From Clostridiales bacterium (GTDB taxonomy: Bacteria > Bacillota > Clostridia > Lutisporales > Lutisporaceae), in contig JAAYKT010000218.1 of the NCBI GenBank assembly GCA_012522255.1, positions 1-13,228 of the forward strand: 13,228 nucleotides of DNA. Direction: 5' to 3'. The notes under the pieces are model-generated. The model did no database searches. It had not been told where the DNA came from and saw nothing but the letters and a program-made list of their open reading frames with translations. Positions 1-6,726 of the stretch are shown here, piece by piece. Every line of letters begins with the position of its first letter. Within the stretch, counting starts at the first letter, position 1. The position numbers were made by a program, and so were the translations under genes.

Positions 1-167
1 ATATTATTTATATAATATACATCTTTAATATCCGGGAGATTTTTTATTGTGCATTTTTCCTTTGTCAGCAATGATGCCGGTAAAATAGCCACCGCAGAAT
101 TCTTTGCCCCGCTGATACTCACTTCCCCCTGCAATGAGTGCCCGCCTTCAATTATCAGCTTATCCAA
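1..167 (-). CDS. murA: UDP-N-acetylglucosamine 1-carboxyvinyltransferase MurA (N-terminal part, cut by window edge)
   Basis: Only the first 55 codons are inside the window. The translation begins MDKLIIEGGHSLQGEV and continues with the SGAKNSAVAILPA segment typical of MurA, the cytoplasmic enzyme that transfers enolpyruvate from PEP to UDP-GlcNAc in the first committed step of peptidoglycan synthesis. I place the start at the TTG at 167-165, because an AAGGAG (182-177) sits 9 bases before it. This start also puts the conserved substrate-binding Lys-Asn at residues 22-23, the numbering of E. coli MurA. An ATG at 188-186 would add seven residues (MDKEKKA) but has no Shine-Dalgarno site. The gene follows yycI with about 100 bases between and probably has its own promoter (226-254). 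The family is clear; the rest of the protein, including the catalytic Cys loop, is outside the window. Confidence 0.9.
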   Translation of the reverse strand, partial: MDKLIIEGGHSLQGEVSISGAKNSAVAILPASLLTKEKCTIKNLPDIKDVYYINN

Positions 168-225
168 TGCTTTCTTCTCCTTATCCATGGTTTGTTTTTG
201 TCTCGGTTTACTTACAGTTTCTTAG

Positions 226-254
226 ATTATAGCCTTTTTTAAAAGGTCATACAA
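226..254 (-). promoter_or_regulatory. putative sigma-A promoter of murA
   Basis: Reading the minus strand, TTGTAT (254-249) is followed after 17 bases by a perfect TATAAT (231-226). The -35 matches only at TTG, but the -10 and the spacing are ideal. The expected transcript start is near 219, about 50 bases before the TTG start of murA. murA could also be reached by read-through from yycI, since I see no convincing terminator between them. Confidence 0.5.
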
Positions 255-273
255 TCAAATATTACACTATCCT

Positions 274-1137
274 TCAATTTTCTTCAACAGTACCATTATA
301 GCCATTAATGTAAACATTACCCACATTGGTCGTAATTCTCCATACAGGGATTGCATTTCCTTCAATTACTGACCTGACCTCAAAGGTTTTCTCCATGCTG
401 TAGCTGAAATAATACCCCTGGGTTACCTCATCCACTATAACTTCGGCATTTTCATCACCATAAAGCTCAGATAGCTTCAACAATGCCTTTATTGGAGAAA
501 TCACCTCATTTTTAGTTTTGCCGTTTTCTACAGATTCAAACCATAGGACTTTCGCATAAGATATCCCATCATCCAAAGCTTTTATTTCTACATAGGTTTT
601 ATCTAAAAACCGATTCTTGTAGCTCTGAATGTATTTTAATTTAATGTAATTGTCCTTTGCATCTTTTTTAATCATTACAGCTTCATCCAAGTTTATATTT
701 AACAGCCTTAAAAAGCTTTCAATATTTTTCGATACCTTCCCTTCATCTGCTGCAATATTGCCTTTGTTGTTCAGTCTTTTATCCAGGTAAAATATTTCAC
801 CATTACTGTGCAATTCCAAAAGTATTACATCGTTTTCTAATAAAACCTTTTCTTCGCTTTCCTTAACAATAATATTATCGTCAGAATTAAAGAATACCTC
901 TTTTGCTTCTTCTATGCCAAAAACTTTATATTTTACATAGAGCAAAGAGGCAGGATTGCCCTTGCCGGGTATTGTCCCTTTTATTGTGATATTGTGACTT
1001 TTTAGATACTCGAGAACCTTTGCTATGTCTTCTTCTCCCGTGTTTATAATATCATTGCCAAAAGAAACATAAAACAAAAAAATATCAGCTATAAGAAATA
1101 CTATTATAAGTATGGTTTTGGCCTTTGACCAATTCAT
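274..1137 (-). CDS. yycI: YycI family regulator of the WalRK two-component system
   Basis: This 287-residue protein starts MNWSKAKTILIIVFLIADIF, the YycI signature of a short WSKAK-type cytoplasmic end followed by a single membrane helix (about residues 7-25). The rest is extracytoplasmic. Its length is close to B. subtilis YycI (about 280). In Bacillus and Staphylococcus, YycI and YycH bind WalK through their membrane helices and modulate its kinase activity: negatively in B. subtilis, positively in S. aureus. Which sign applies here cannot be told from sequence. The start is well supported: AGGAGG lies 6 bases before the ATG, and the gene begins 24 bases after the end of yycH, so the two are co-transcribed. 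It is the last gene of the wal cassette. Confidence 0.88.
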   Translation of the reverse strand: MNWSKAKTILIIVFLIADIFLFYVSFGNDIINTGEEDIAKVLEYLKSHNITIKGTIPGKGNPASLLYVKYKVFGIEEAKEVFFNSDDNIIVKESEEKVLLENDVILLELHSNGEIFYLDKRLNNKGNIAADEGKVSKNIESFLRLLNINLDEAVMIKKDAKDNYIKLKYIQSYKNRFLDKTYVEIKALDDGISYAKVLWFESVENGKTKNEVISPIKALLKLSELYGDENAEVIVDEVTQGYYFSYSMEKTFEVRSVIEGNAIPVWRITTNVGNVYINGYNGTVEEN

Positions 1138-1161
1138 AGTTTACCTCCTGGGTATACATAA

Positions 1162-2562
1162 TCAATACGGTTCCGACAGTATGACGCCTGATTCTGCATT
1201 CATCATAAACTTGCCTTCTCTACCTTCATTCGCAGCCACATGCAAAACCCAAACGGGAAGCATATATATATTGTCTTCATGGCCATATCCTAAATAAGAT
1301 AAATAAATATCCATAATTTCAACTTCGTCAAGATCTATGTTCTTTTCACTTAGTCGTTTATACAAAATATCTATAATATCCAGAGGGTTTTTTATATTTT
1401 TTATTTCATCCGCCTCATCAATGTGCCTTATAAGTCTTTTAAAACTTTTAACTTTTCCATCAGATATCTCTATTTCCATAGGGTTATTAAGCTCCGGGTT
1501 ATCATTAATTATGAGGATTCCTTCATGCCTGTAATCATATCTTATTATACATTGTTCATCTTTTGTGCTTTCAACGGAAGATATATAAGCATCATTGGGA
1601 AAACCTATGTGTTTATTAATAAAATCTGTTGCCATATTAACCATATCATATGTGGACAGTACAAGTTTTTGCGGCCTTAGGCTGCTTGAATAATTAATGT
1701 ATTCAATAAAGCCGTCTTTTTGAATTTTCATTCCTTTTTCAGAACCATCCGTGTATACAACAGTTCCGTCAGTTTCGACAATACTCCTTAAAGAACTGAC
1801 ATCAATTCCAAAAAAATCAGCAGCAATGTTTTTAGAATTACCGTCTACTTCATTTTTAGCTGTTAGCTTTGGCAATCCAAAAACAGAACTATATACCGGA
1901 ATCAATACATCTAGACTATATTTTTCCGGGTCAATCTCATTCAAAAACACATAAGAATAGGTTTGTGACTTATTAACCAAGTCCAAAAGAAATTTCATAT
2001 TGCTTTTGGGTTCAAAAAAGCTGTATTTGTGGATGCTTTCCAAATTCTTATCCGTTATATAAAACAAATTATTATCAAAGGAAATGATTATTGAATCTAT
2101 GTTTTTAACATCCTTTTGTTCTGTTTTGTCCAATCCCAAAAGACCTGACAATAGTTTGATATCATAAGAAAAGGGGAATATTACCTCTACATTGCTTCCC
2201 GATCTTAATTTGTTTAAAAATTCATAAGCTAAAGTTTCCCTGTAAACAGTATTTTTCGAACTCAGCATATTTTTAATGAGGCTTATGGCTTCCTCTGTAA
2301 TCCTATTATATATTGTACTTTTATCCCTGTCATTAAATATTAAAGTGTGCTTGCCGTTATTATTGATTATCATTTTTTCCGGCTTAATAAGTGATGTATT
2401 GTCAAATTCATTATTGGTGTTTTGTACTTTTTTAATGTTTCTGTTTTTAAACATAATAAAAATACCCGGCGTGGTTAAATCCAACCATATACGGGTAGTT
2501 AATATTACACTTATTAGCACTAAAAAAATAAGAATTGCTGTTTTAATTCTTTCTAATTTCAA
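1162..2562 (-). CDS. yycH: YycH family regulator of the WalRK two-component system
   Basis: This 466-residue protein opens with LERIKTAILIFLVLISVIL, the conserved YycH amino end with one membrane helix at about residues 6-24, and continues as a large extracytoplasmic region; B. subtilis YycH is about 455 residues. By family knowledge it works with YycI at the membrane to adjust WalK signalling. The start is a TTG (2562-2560), preceded by AAGGA at 9 bases. No ATG or GTG gives the family amino terminus, because the next Met is beyond the membrane helix. It lies 27 bases downstream of the small exported-protein gene and 24 bases upstream of yycI, in one apparent transcript. The weak TTG start may keep its translation low relative to yycI, which has a strong site; that is inference. 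Confidence 0.87.
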   Translation of the reverse strand: MKLERIKTAILIFLVLISVILTTRIWLDLTTPGIFIMFKNRNIKKVQNTNNEFDNTSLIKPEKMIINNNGKHTLIFNDRDKSTIYNRITEEAISLIKNMLSSKNTVYRETLAYEFLNKLRSGSNVEVIFPFSYDIKLLSGLLGLDKTEQKDVKNIDSIIISFDNNLFYITDKNLESIHKYSFFEPKSNMKFLLDLVNKSQTYSYVFLNEIDPEKYSLDVLIPVYSSVFGLPKLTAKNEVDGNSKNIAADFFGIDVSSLRSIVETDGTVVYTDGSEKGMKIQKDGFIEYINYSSSLRPQKLVLSTYDMVNMATDFINKHIGFPNDAYISSVESTKDEQCIIRYDYRHEGILIINDNPELNNPMEIEISDGKVKSFKRLIRHIDEADEIKNIKNPLDIIDILYKRLSEKNIDLDEVEIMDIYLSYLGYGHEDNIYMLPVWVLHVAANEGREGKFMMNAESGVILSEPY

Positions 2563-2589
2563 AATTACCAGTCCTTGACAAGCAAATCA

Positions 2590-3105
2590 TTACATATTCA
2601 GATTCAAGTCCCTAAATAGTTTTATTCTGAATTCTTTATCGATTTCTTCTTTATCATTATACTCTATTTCAATCTCTTTATAAATGGTAACATCATCATT
2701 TTTTGCCATAACTTCTATTTTGTATTTCCCAATATTTATTTTTAAAGGTATAGCAAAAATACCCGAAGCACCGACAGAATGTGAGCATTCACTTTGGAAT
2801 ACCCATTTGCCTTTGCTGTTCAATCCACCGTTTATATCTTTAAAAATAATACTTCTTTTTTTTGACGGCTTCCACCAGTGCTTGCTAACTGTAATTTCAG
2901 TATTTTCAGGGGCATTGCCTATAATAGTTATATCTTTGCTATAAAAAATCTTAGGTTCTAAGATTTCTTCTCCATCGTCTTCTGTAAAATTAAACATAAT
3001 CATGTTGCAATCATCTGCAGAGACGAAAGCTGAAATTAAAGGAAATATTACCATAGATAAAACTAAAATAATTATTATTATCTTAACAAATTTTTTATTA
3101 AGCAC
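2590..3105 (-). CDS. exported protein of unknown function inside the wal cassette (possible Ig-like fold)
   Basis: I do not recognise this 171-residue protein. It has a classic Sec signal: lysines at 4, 5 and 8, a hydrophobic stretch at about residues 9-27, and a VSA-DD cleavage site at about 30/31. The mature part is about 140 residues with two cysteines (33 and 107) that could form a disulfide. Residues about 55-148 alternate short hydrophobic strands and include an IGNAPENTEITV segment and an IGKYKIEV segment, a pattern seen in bacterial Ig-like beta-sandwich domains; this is suggestive only. It starts at GTG (3105-3103) with GGAGG 9 bases before. An ATG at 3112-3110 is out of frame and stops after four codons. 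The gene stands between walK and yycH, where Bacillus has nothing, behind a promoter carrying WalR boxes, so a role in envelope sensing or WalK signalling is likely by context. Confidence 0.8.
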   Translation of the reverse strand: MLNKKFVKIIIIILVLSMVIFPLISAFVSADDCNMIMFNFTEDDGEEILEPKIFYSKDITIIGNAPENTEITVSKHWWKPSKKRSIIFKDINGGLNSKGKWVFQSECSHSVGASGIFAIPLKINIGKYKIEVMAKNDDVTIYKEIEIEYNDKEEIDKEFRIKLFRDLNLNM

Positions 3106-3160
3106 CGGGCATCTCCTCCGAAAATATAAGGTTACAGTTTACATCGTATATCAGATTATT

Positions 3161-3206
3161 ATATTTCTAATACTAAAAGCATTAAGCAAACAACATTGAA
3201 TAGTAA
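3161..3206. repeat. degenerate interspersed repeat, copy A (downstream of walK)
   Basis: This block is shared with 7122-7168. ATATTTCT (3161-3168), then exactly 10 unconserved bases, then an 18-base stretch (3179-3196) matching the other copy at 16 positions, then AGTAA (3202-3206). A GTTACA at 3131-3136 also has a counterpart at a similar distance in the other copy, so the repeat may be about 80 bases long. It lies in the untranslated leader of the exported-protein transcript, in the same orientation relative to the upstream gene as copy B. Its function is unknown. Confidence 0.5.
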
Positions 3207-3231
3207 CAACATAAGAAAACCTATTAACTAT

Positions 3232-3237
3232 ATTATA
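3232..3237 (-). promoter_or_regulatory. putative -10 element of a WalR-dependent promoter for the exported protein-yycH-yycI unit
   Basis: A perfect TATAAT on the minus strand lies 10 bases downstream of the proximal half-site of a WalR box (3248-3264). No good -35 is present; the hexamer at 17 bases is ACAATA, which overlaps the box. A consensus -10 with the -35 replaced by direct repeats is the usual architecture of promoters activated by OmpR/PhoB-type regulators. The leader to the GTG start would be about 120 bases. Confidence 0.5.
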
Positions 3238-3247
3238 CATGAACTAT

Positions 3248-3264
3248 ATTACAATATTGTTACA
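3248..3264 (-). promoter_or_regulatory. WalR box (exact consensus, minus strand)
   Basis: The minus strand reads TGTAAC-AATAT-TGTAAT, an exact fit to the published WalR direct-repeat consensus TGTWAH-N5-TGTWAH. It lies just beyond the walK stop codon and directly upstream of a TATAAT, in the orientation of the downstream exported-protein gene. The regulator that should bind it is encoded in the same cassette. Confidence 0.6.
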
Positions 3265-3274
3265 GTACTGTTAA
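3258..3274 (+). promoter_or_regulatory. second, overlapping WalR box (exact consensus, plus strand)
   Basis: The plus strand reads TGTTAC-AGTAC-TGTTAA, again an exact fit to TGTWAH-N5-TGTWAH. It shares its left half-site with the minus-strand box because TGTTACA reads as a half-site on both strands, and its right half-site covers the stop codon of walK. Whether it binds WalR separately or only extends the platform is not known. There is no gene on the plus strand for it to control. Confidence 0.4.
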
Positions 3275-5046
3275 AATAGGTTTACAACTCCTTTTTGAGG
3301 CAGCTTTATTGTTACCTCAGTGCCTTTGCCATAGTCGGACTCCAAACTAATAGTACCCTTATGTGCCTCCACAATCTGTTTTGCAATGGAAAGCCCCAGA
3401 CCGGTTCCACCCAATACCCTGGATCTGGCCTTATCCACCCTGTAAAACCTTTCAAACAATCTTGCGGCATCTTCTTTTGGTATACCCATTCCGTTATCTT
3501 TTACCTTAATATATATATATTCGTCATCCGCTAAAAGTTTTACCGCTATCTTTCCTTTTTCAGGAGTATATTTAATGGAATTACTGATTATATTAATGAC
3601 CACTTGTTCTATTCTGTCCTTATCCCCTATGATTAGGGGAATTTCACCTAAACTCTCGAAACTTATAGTTTGGTCTTTTTGTTTCACCGATATATCCATT
3701 TTATAAATACAATCATTAACTACTTTTAGAATATTCATTTCCTTCATATTGAACTCTTCTTTATCATAATCCAATTTTGACAACATCAACAAATCCCTTA
3801 CCAATCTTGTCATCCTGTCGGATTCGCTTTCTATAACCCGTATAAAATTAACAGCCAAATCCCTGTCGTCTATTGCTCCGTCCTGTAATGTTTCGGCATA
3901 ACTTTTAATTGTAGTCAGAGGTGTTCTAAGTTCATGAGAAACATTGGCAACAAATTCTTTTCTCATCCTATCAAGTTTTTCCTGCTCTGTTACATCCTGC
4001 AACACGATTATAGCGCCGGCTATTTCATAACGTTCGTTTTTAAAAGGCACTATATTGACTTTGATAATAGAATCCCTGATGCTGATAATGTTATTTTTGT
4101 CTTCTTCGTCAAAGTTTAAATTCTTTAGCTTAAAATCCAAATTCAATTCCTTGGTTATCTCGTTGAATTGTTTTCCCTCTATTTCCTTTTCTTTTATTTT
4201 AAAAACCTTAAAAGCCGCCGGATTGGCATGAAGTATCCTGCCATTCATGTCTACGGCTACAACACCGTCTGTCATATAGGTAAGAATAGTTTCTATTTTT
4301 GATTTTTCGTTATACATCTCATCCAATGTGCTTTTTAATCTTAAAGTCATATAATTGAACATCTCTGCCAATTGGCCCACTTCATCATCAGATTTAACTG
4401 CTATAATATGGCCAAAATCACCCTTAGCAAGTTTTTCCGCCTGTGATGTTACCTCTTTTATCGGTCCGGTAATGGTTCTTGCCAAGATGCTTCCCAAAAG
4501 CATGGTGATACATATCGCCAATATCGTGGCACTTGTCAGTATATTTTTGATGTTCATAATGGATTTGTTTATCTCGGTAAGATCTATATTTAAATATATT
4601 GCTCCCAGCAATTCATCACTGCCGGATAGTATGGGAAGTGCTATGCTTTTGTAGTTTCGTTTTAAATCTATTACGCTGTTGTAGTCTTTTACTACCTCTC
4701 CCTTTAAAGCCCTGTCGATAATATAGCCGTCTTCTATGGGATCCCGCATTTCCCCGCCTTTGTGAGCCAGATACCTCCCGCTTTTATTAAAAATATAAAC
4801 GGAGTGAATCTGCTCACCCTGCCCCACAAACCAATAGTCAATAATGTCCTGGACATTATAGACACCTGTCATTTTATCTTTTAACAAAAAAGTAAGATAA
4901 TTCCCTTTAGCTACAACGCTGCCCACTAAATTGCTTATCTGGTCCTTTTCCACAGCCTGTGCAATATATAGTCCTATTATAGACATTGCCAGCCAAACCA
5001 AGAGAACATATATTATTACCAGCTTCCATTGGATGCTTTTTAACAT
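3271..5046 (-). CDS. walK: sensor histidine kinase WalK (YycG)
   Basis: This is a 591-residue membrane kinase with the full WalK layout. A first membrane helix (about 9-29) is followed by an extracytoplasmic Cache-like sensor (about 32-165), a second helix (about 169-189), HAMP (about 190-242), PAS (about 250-350), a HisKA domain with phospho-acceptor His371 in SHELRTP, and an HATPase domain. The ATPase shows the N-box with Asn485 and Asn489, DNGMG at 517-521, FERFYR at 531-536 and GGTGLGL at 546-552. The domain order, including both HAMP and PAS, and the place next to walR and yycHI separate it from ordinary PhoR-type kinases. It should phosphorylate WalR and thereby control peptidoglycan hydrolase genes. 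The ATG has an AGGAGG nearby, and only 3 bases separate it from walR, so translation is coupled. Confidence 0.93.
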   Translation of the reverse strand: MLKSIQWKLVIIYVLLVWLAMSIIGLYIAQAVEKDQISNLVGSVVAKGNYLTFLLKDKMTGVYNVQDIIDYWFVGQGEQIHSVYIFNKSGRYLAHKGGEMRDPIEDGYIIDRALKGEVVKDYNSVIDLKRNYKSIALPILSGSDELLGAIYLNIDLTEINKSIMNIKNILTSATILAICITMLLGSILARTITGPIKEVTSQAEKLAKGDFGHIIAVKSDDEVGQLAEMFNYMTLRLKSTLDEMYNEKSKIETILTYMTDGVVAVDMNGRILHANPAAFKVFKIKEKEIEGKQFNEITKELNLDFKLKNLNFDEEDKNNIISIRDSIIKVNIVPFKNERYEIAGAIIVLQDVTEQEKLDRMRKEFVANVSHELRTPLTTIKSYAETLQDGAIDDRDLAVNFIRVIESESDRMTRLVRDLLMLSKLDYDKEEFNMKEMNILKVVNDCIYKMDISVKQKDQTISFESLGEIPLIIGDKDRIEQVVINIISNSIKYTPEKGKIAVKLLADDEYIYIKVKDNGMGIPKEDAARLFERFYRVDKARSRVLGGTGLGLSIAKQIVEAHKGTISLESDYGKGTEVTIKLPQKGVVNLF

Positions 5047-5049
5047 CAG

Positions 5050-5745
5050 CTATACCCTCCTGAAATAATAACCTACGCCTCTCTTTGTCTGTACATACTT
5101 TGCATTACTCGGGTCATCTTCTACCTTTTCTCTGAGCCTTCTAACTGTAACATCAACTGTCCTCACATCTCCGTAGTATTCGTAACCCCAAACTTCCTCC
5201 AGCAAGGTCTCCCTGGAAAGAACTTGATCCGAACGCAATGCCAAGTACTTTAACAATTCAAATTCCCTTAGAGTCAATTCGATAACTTTATCACTTTTTC
5301 TAATTTCATATCTATCCAAATCAATTATCAGGTTTCCTGATTTTATCAGCTGCCCGGTGCCATTCAAACCGTTGTTTTGAAAGCTCACTCTTCGTATATT
5401 GGCCTTGACCCTGGCCAAAAGCTCTCTGACACTGAAAGGTTTTGTCATATAATCGTCGGCACCCAGTTCAAGCCCCAATACCTTATCTACTTCCTCTTCT
5501 TTTGCCGTCAGCATTATAATGGGAGTGCTAATATTCTCCCTCAGCTTTTTGCATACAGTAAAGCCGTCCATAACAGGCAGCATTATATCCAAGATTATAA
5601 GCTCCGGTTTATGTTCATATGTAGCATCAATTGCTTGTTTGCCATCTTCTGCAATAAAAACCTTATAGCCTTCTTTTTCCAGGTTGTATTTTATTATGTC
5701 TGCTATTGGTCTTTCGTCGTCAACGACTAAAATTCTGCTGCTCAT
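5050..5745 (-). CDS. walR: response regulator WalR (YycF), OmpR/PhoB family
   Basis: This 231-residue protein has a receiver domain (about 4-115) with acidic pocket Asp9/Asp10, phospho-acceptor Asp53 (ILDIMLPVMDG), Thr80 and Lys102, and a winged-helix DNA-binding domain (about 133-230) with the recognition helix in RTVDVTVRRLREKVED. Residue 101 is Thr (YMTKPF), the position phosphorylated by the PASTA kinase PrkC/Stk1 in Bacillus and Staphylococcus WalR. It heads the wal cassette, with walK starting 3 bases after its stop. GAGGGG precedes the ATG. It binds TGTWAH-N5-TGTWAH repeats in related species, and exact matches occur downstream of walK here. I see no clear promoter in the 72 bases before it; read-through from the upstream HExxH protein gene is possible. 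Confidence 0.94.
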   Translation of the reverse strand: MSSRILVVDDERPIADIIKYNLEKEGYKVFIAEDGKQAIDATYEHKPELIILDIMLPVMDGFTVCKKLRENISTPIIMLTAKEEEVDKVLGLELGADDYMTKPFSVRELLARVKANIRRVSFQNNGLNGTGQLIKSGNLIIDLDRYEIRKSDKVIELTLREFELLKYLALRSDQVLSRETLLEEVWGYEYYGDVRTVDVTVRRLREKVEDDPSNAKYVQTKRGVGYYFRRV

Positions 5746-5817
5746 ATTTATCCCCTCTTTACTATTTTTGATTTATTAAAACCTTTATACAATTTATATA
5801 TATATTCTACAGTTTTT

Positions 5818-6615
5818 TCATTTACCCTCTAAAGTTTCGATTTCCAAGCCTACTTTATTCAATGCATCGTCCAAAACAATTCCTTTACCGAGTTCTTCTA
5901 TCAACTCTATTATTTTATCCTTGCCTTCATTTTGATAAATGTCTTTTATTATAATCAAAGACTGTTTATAAGCTTGTACAGAATCCAATGACAAAAAGTC
6001 CTTCCTCAATTCCTCCATTGTATATTGCTTTTCGTATGTTATGCCATCTGCCCAAACCACACCGTAATTTAGGTATTCTTGATATAATGCCAAACCTTCA
6101 GTAAACCAGATTTCCACATTACCGCAACTTATATCATCTACTGTTTTATGAGTGTATTCATGAAGGACGGGGCCATTTTTTTCGTATTCGTCCAAATCCA
6201 TGTCAAATACTTCCGGCACCACTAAATGTATTACACCCAAATGATACAGGCCCATTACAGACTGTCCGTCCAATGATTTATTCTGATTCCAGAATTCCTC
6301 CATTGATCCGTAGACTATCACAGGAGTTTTTTTCTCGGGATAATAATTAAATTCATCACCTATCAGATAATAAGACTTTTCCAATAGATTACCAAGTTCT
6401 TCTACAGTAGTTTTTTCTGTACTTTTTCCATTAATAATGAAATGACTTGTCTCAATAAAGTCTGAATCCTTGTCCGGTTTGATATTATTATAGTAAACAA
6501 TAACCTTTAAAGCCTTATATCCTTTTTGCTTTGCTATATTGTATAACGGATTTGGTTTTATTAAAAATAGCGCTATTAAAAATACAAGCACTATCAAAAA
6601 AGACTTCTTTTTCAT
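5818..6615 (-). CDS. membrane-anchored peptidase MA-like metallopeptidase (HExxH)
   Basis: This 265-residue protein has an amino-terminal hydrophobic segment (about residues 5-19) with lysines at 2-4, consistent with an uncleaved membrane anchor and an outside catalytic part. Residues 152-156 are HEYTH, the gluzincin zinc-binding HExxH, and Glu173 in WFTEGLALY is the expected third ligand, so the active site looks intact. The NGPVLHEYTH...WFTEGLA arrangement fits the peptidase MA family. Its substrate is unknown; related proteins are usually annotated only by fold. AAGGTG precedes the ATG at about 8 bases. It ends 72 bases before walR with no visible terminator between, so it may be co-transcribed with walRK and could have an envelope role. 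A cluster of DnaA-box-like sites overlaps its promoter region. Confidence 0.8.
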   Translation of the reverse strand: MKKKSFLIVLVFLIALFLIKPNPLYNIAKQKGYKALKVIVYYNNIKPDKDSDFIETSHFIINGKSTEKTTVEELGNLLEKSYYLIGDEFNYYPEKKTPVIVYGSMEEFWNQNKSLDGQSVMGLYHLGVIHLVVPEVFDMDLDEYEKNGPVLHEYTHKTVDDISCGNVEIWFTEGLALYQEYLNYGVVWADGITYEKQYTMEELRKDFLSLDSVQAYKQSLIIIKDIYQNEGKDKIIELIEELGKGIVLDDALNKVGLEIETLEGK

Positions 6616-6645
6616 ATCCGATTCACCTTTTTCTATTTAGCTCTA

Positions 6646-6682
6646 AGTGGATAAGTTAATAAAACTTGTCCACTGTGAATAC
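6646..6682. promoter_or_regulatory. cluster of three DnaA-box-like 9-mers
   Basis: Compared with the DnaA box TTATNCACA, the minus strand has TTATCCACT (6654-6646, 8 of 9) and GTATTCACA (6682-6674, 8 of 9), and the plus strand has TTGTCCACT (6666-6674, 7 of 9). The first and the plus-strand site form an inverted pair with a stem of 10 pairs and a 9-base loop. All lie between a TATAAT at 6694-6689 and the start of the HExxH protein gene. Binding by DnaA is possible but unproven; a simple hairpin is the alternative. Confidence 0.3.
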
Positions 6683-6688
6683 AGATAC

Positions 6689-6694
6689 ATTATA
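6689..6694 (-). promoter_or_regulatory. possible -10 element upstream of the HExxH protein gene
   Basis: A perfect TATAAT on the minus strand sits about 75 bases before the ATG of the HExxH protein. The expected -35 position has ATGAAG, a poor match, so the promoter would be weak or activator-dependent. It lies just beyond the stop codon of the zinc-ribbon gene. Confidence 0.3.
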
Positions 6695-6726
6695 TATTAA
6701 TCTTATGGCAACTTCATTGGTATTTT

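Noticed and set aside
3110..3112. ATG as start of the exported protein
   Set aside because: It is in another frame and meets a stop after four codons; it is also too close to the GGAGG. The GTG at 3105 has proper spacing.
5377..5730. 117-codon plus-strand open frame over walR
   Set aside because: It is the antisense of a strongly conserved response regulator and has no ribosome site or recognisable motif.
5746..5817. TATAAA before walR as a promoter
   Set aside because: The hexamer at the -35 position matches poorly (CTGTAG), and this AT-rich gap gives such matches by chance.
6646..6674. Inverted repeat with a 10-pair stem considered as a terminator after the zinc-ribbon gene
   Set aside because: No T-tract follows on either strand, and the minus-strand form has a mismatch. 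The arms fit DnaA-box-like sites better.
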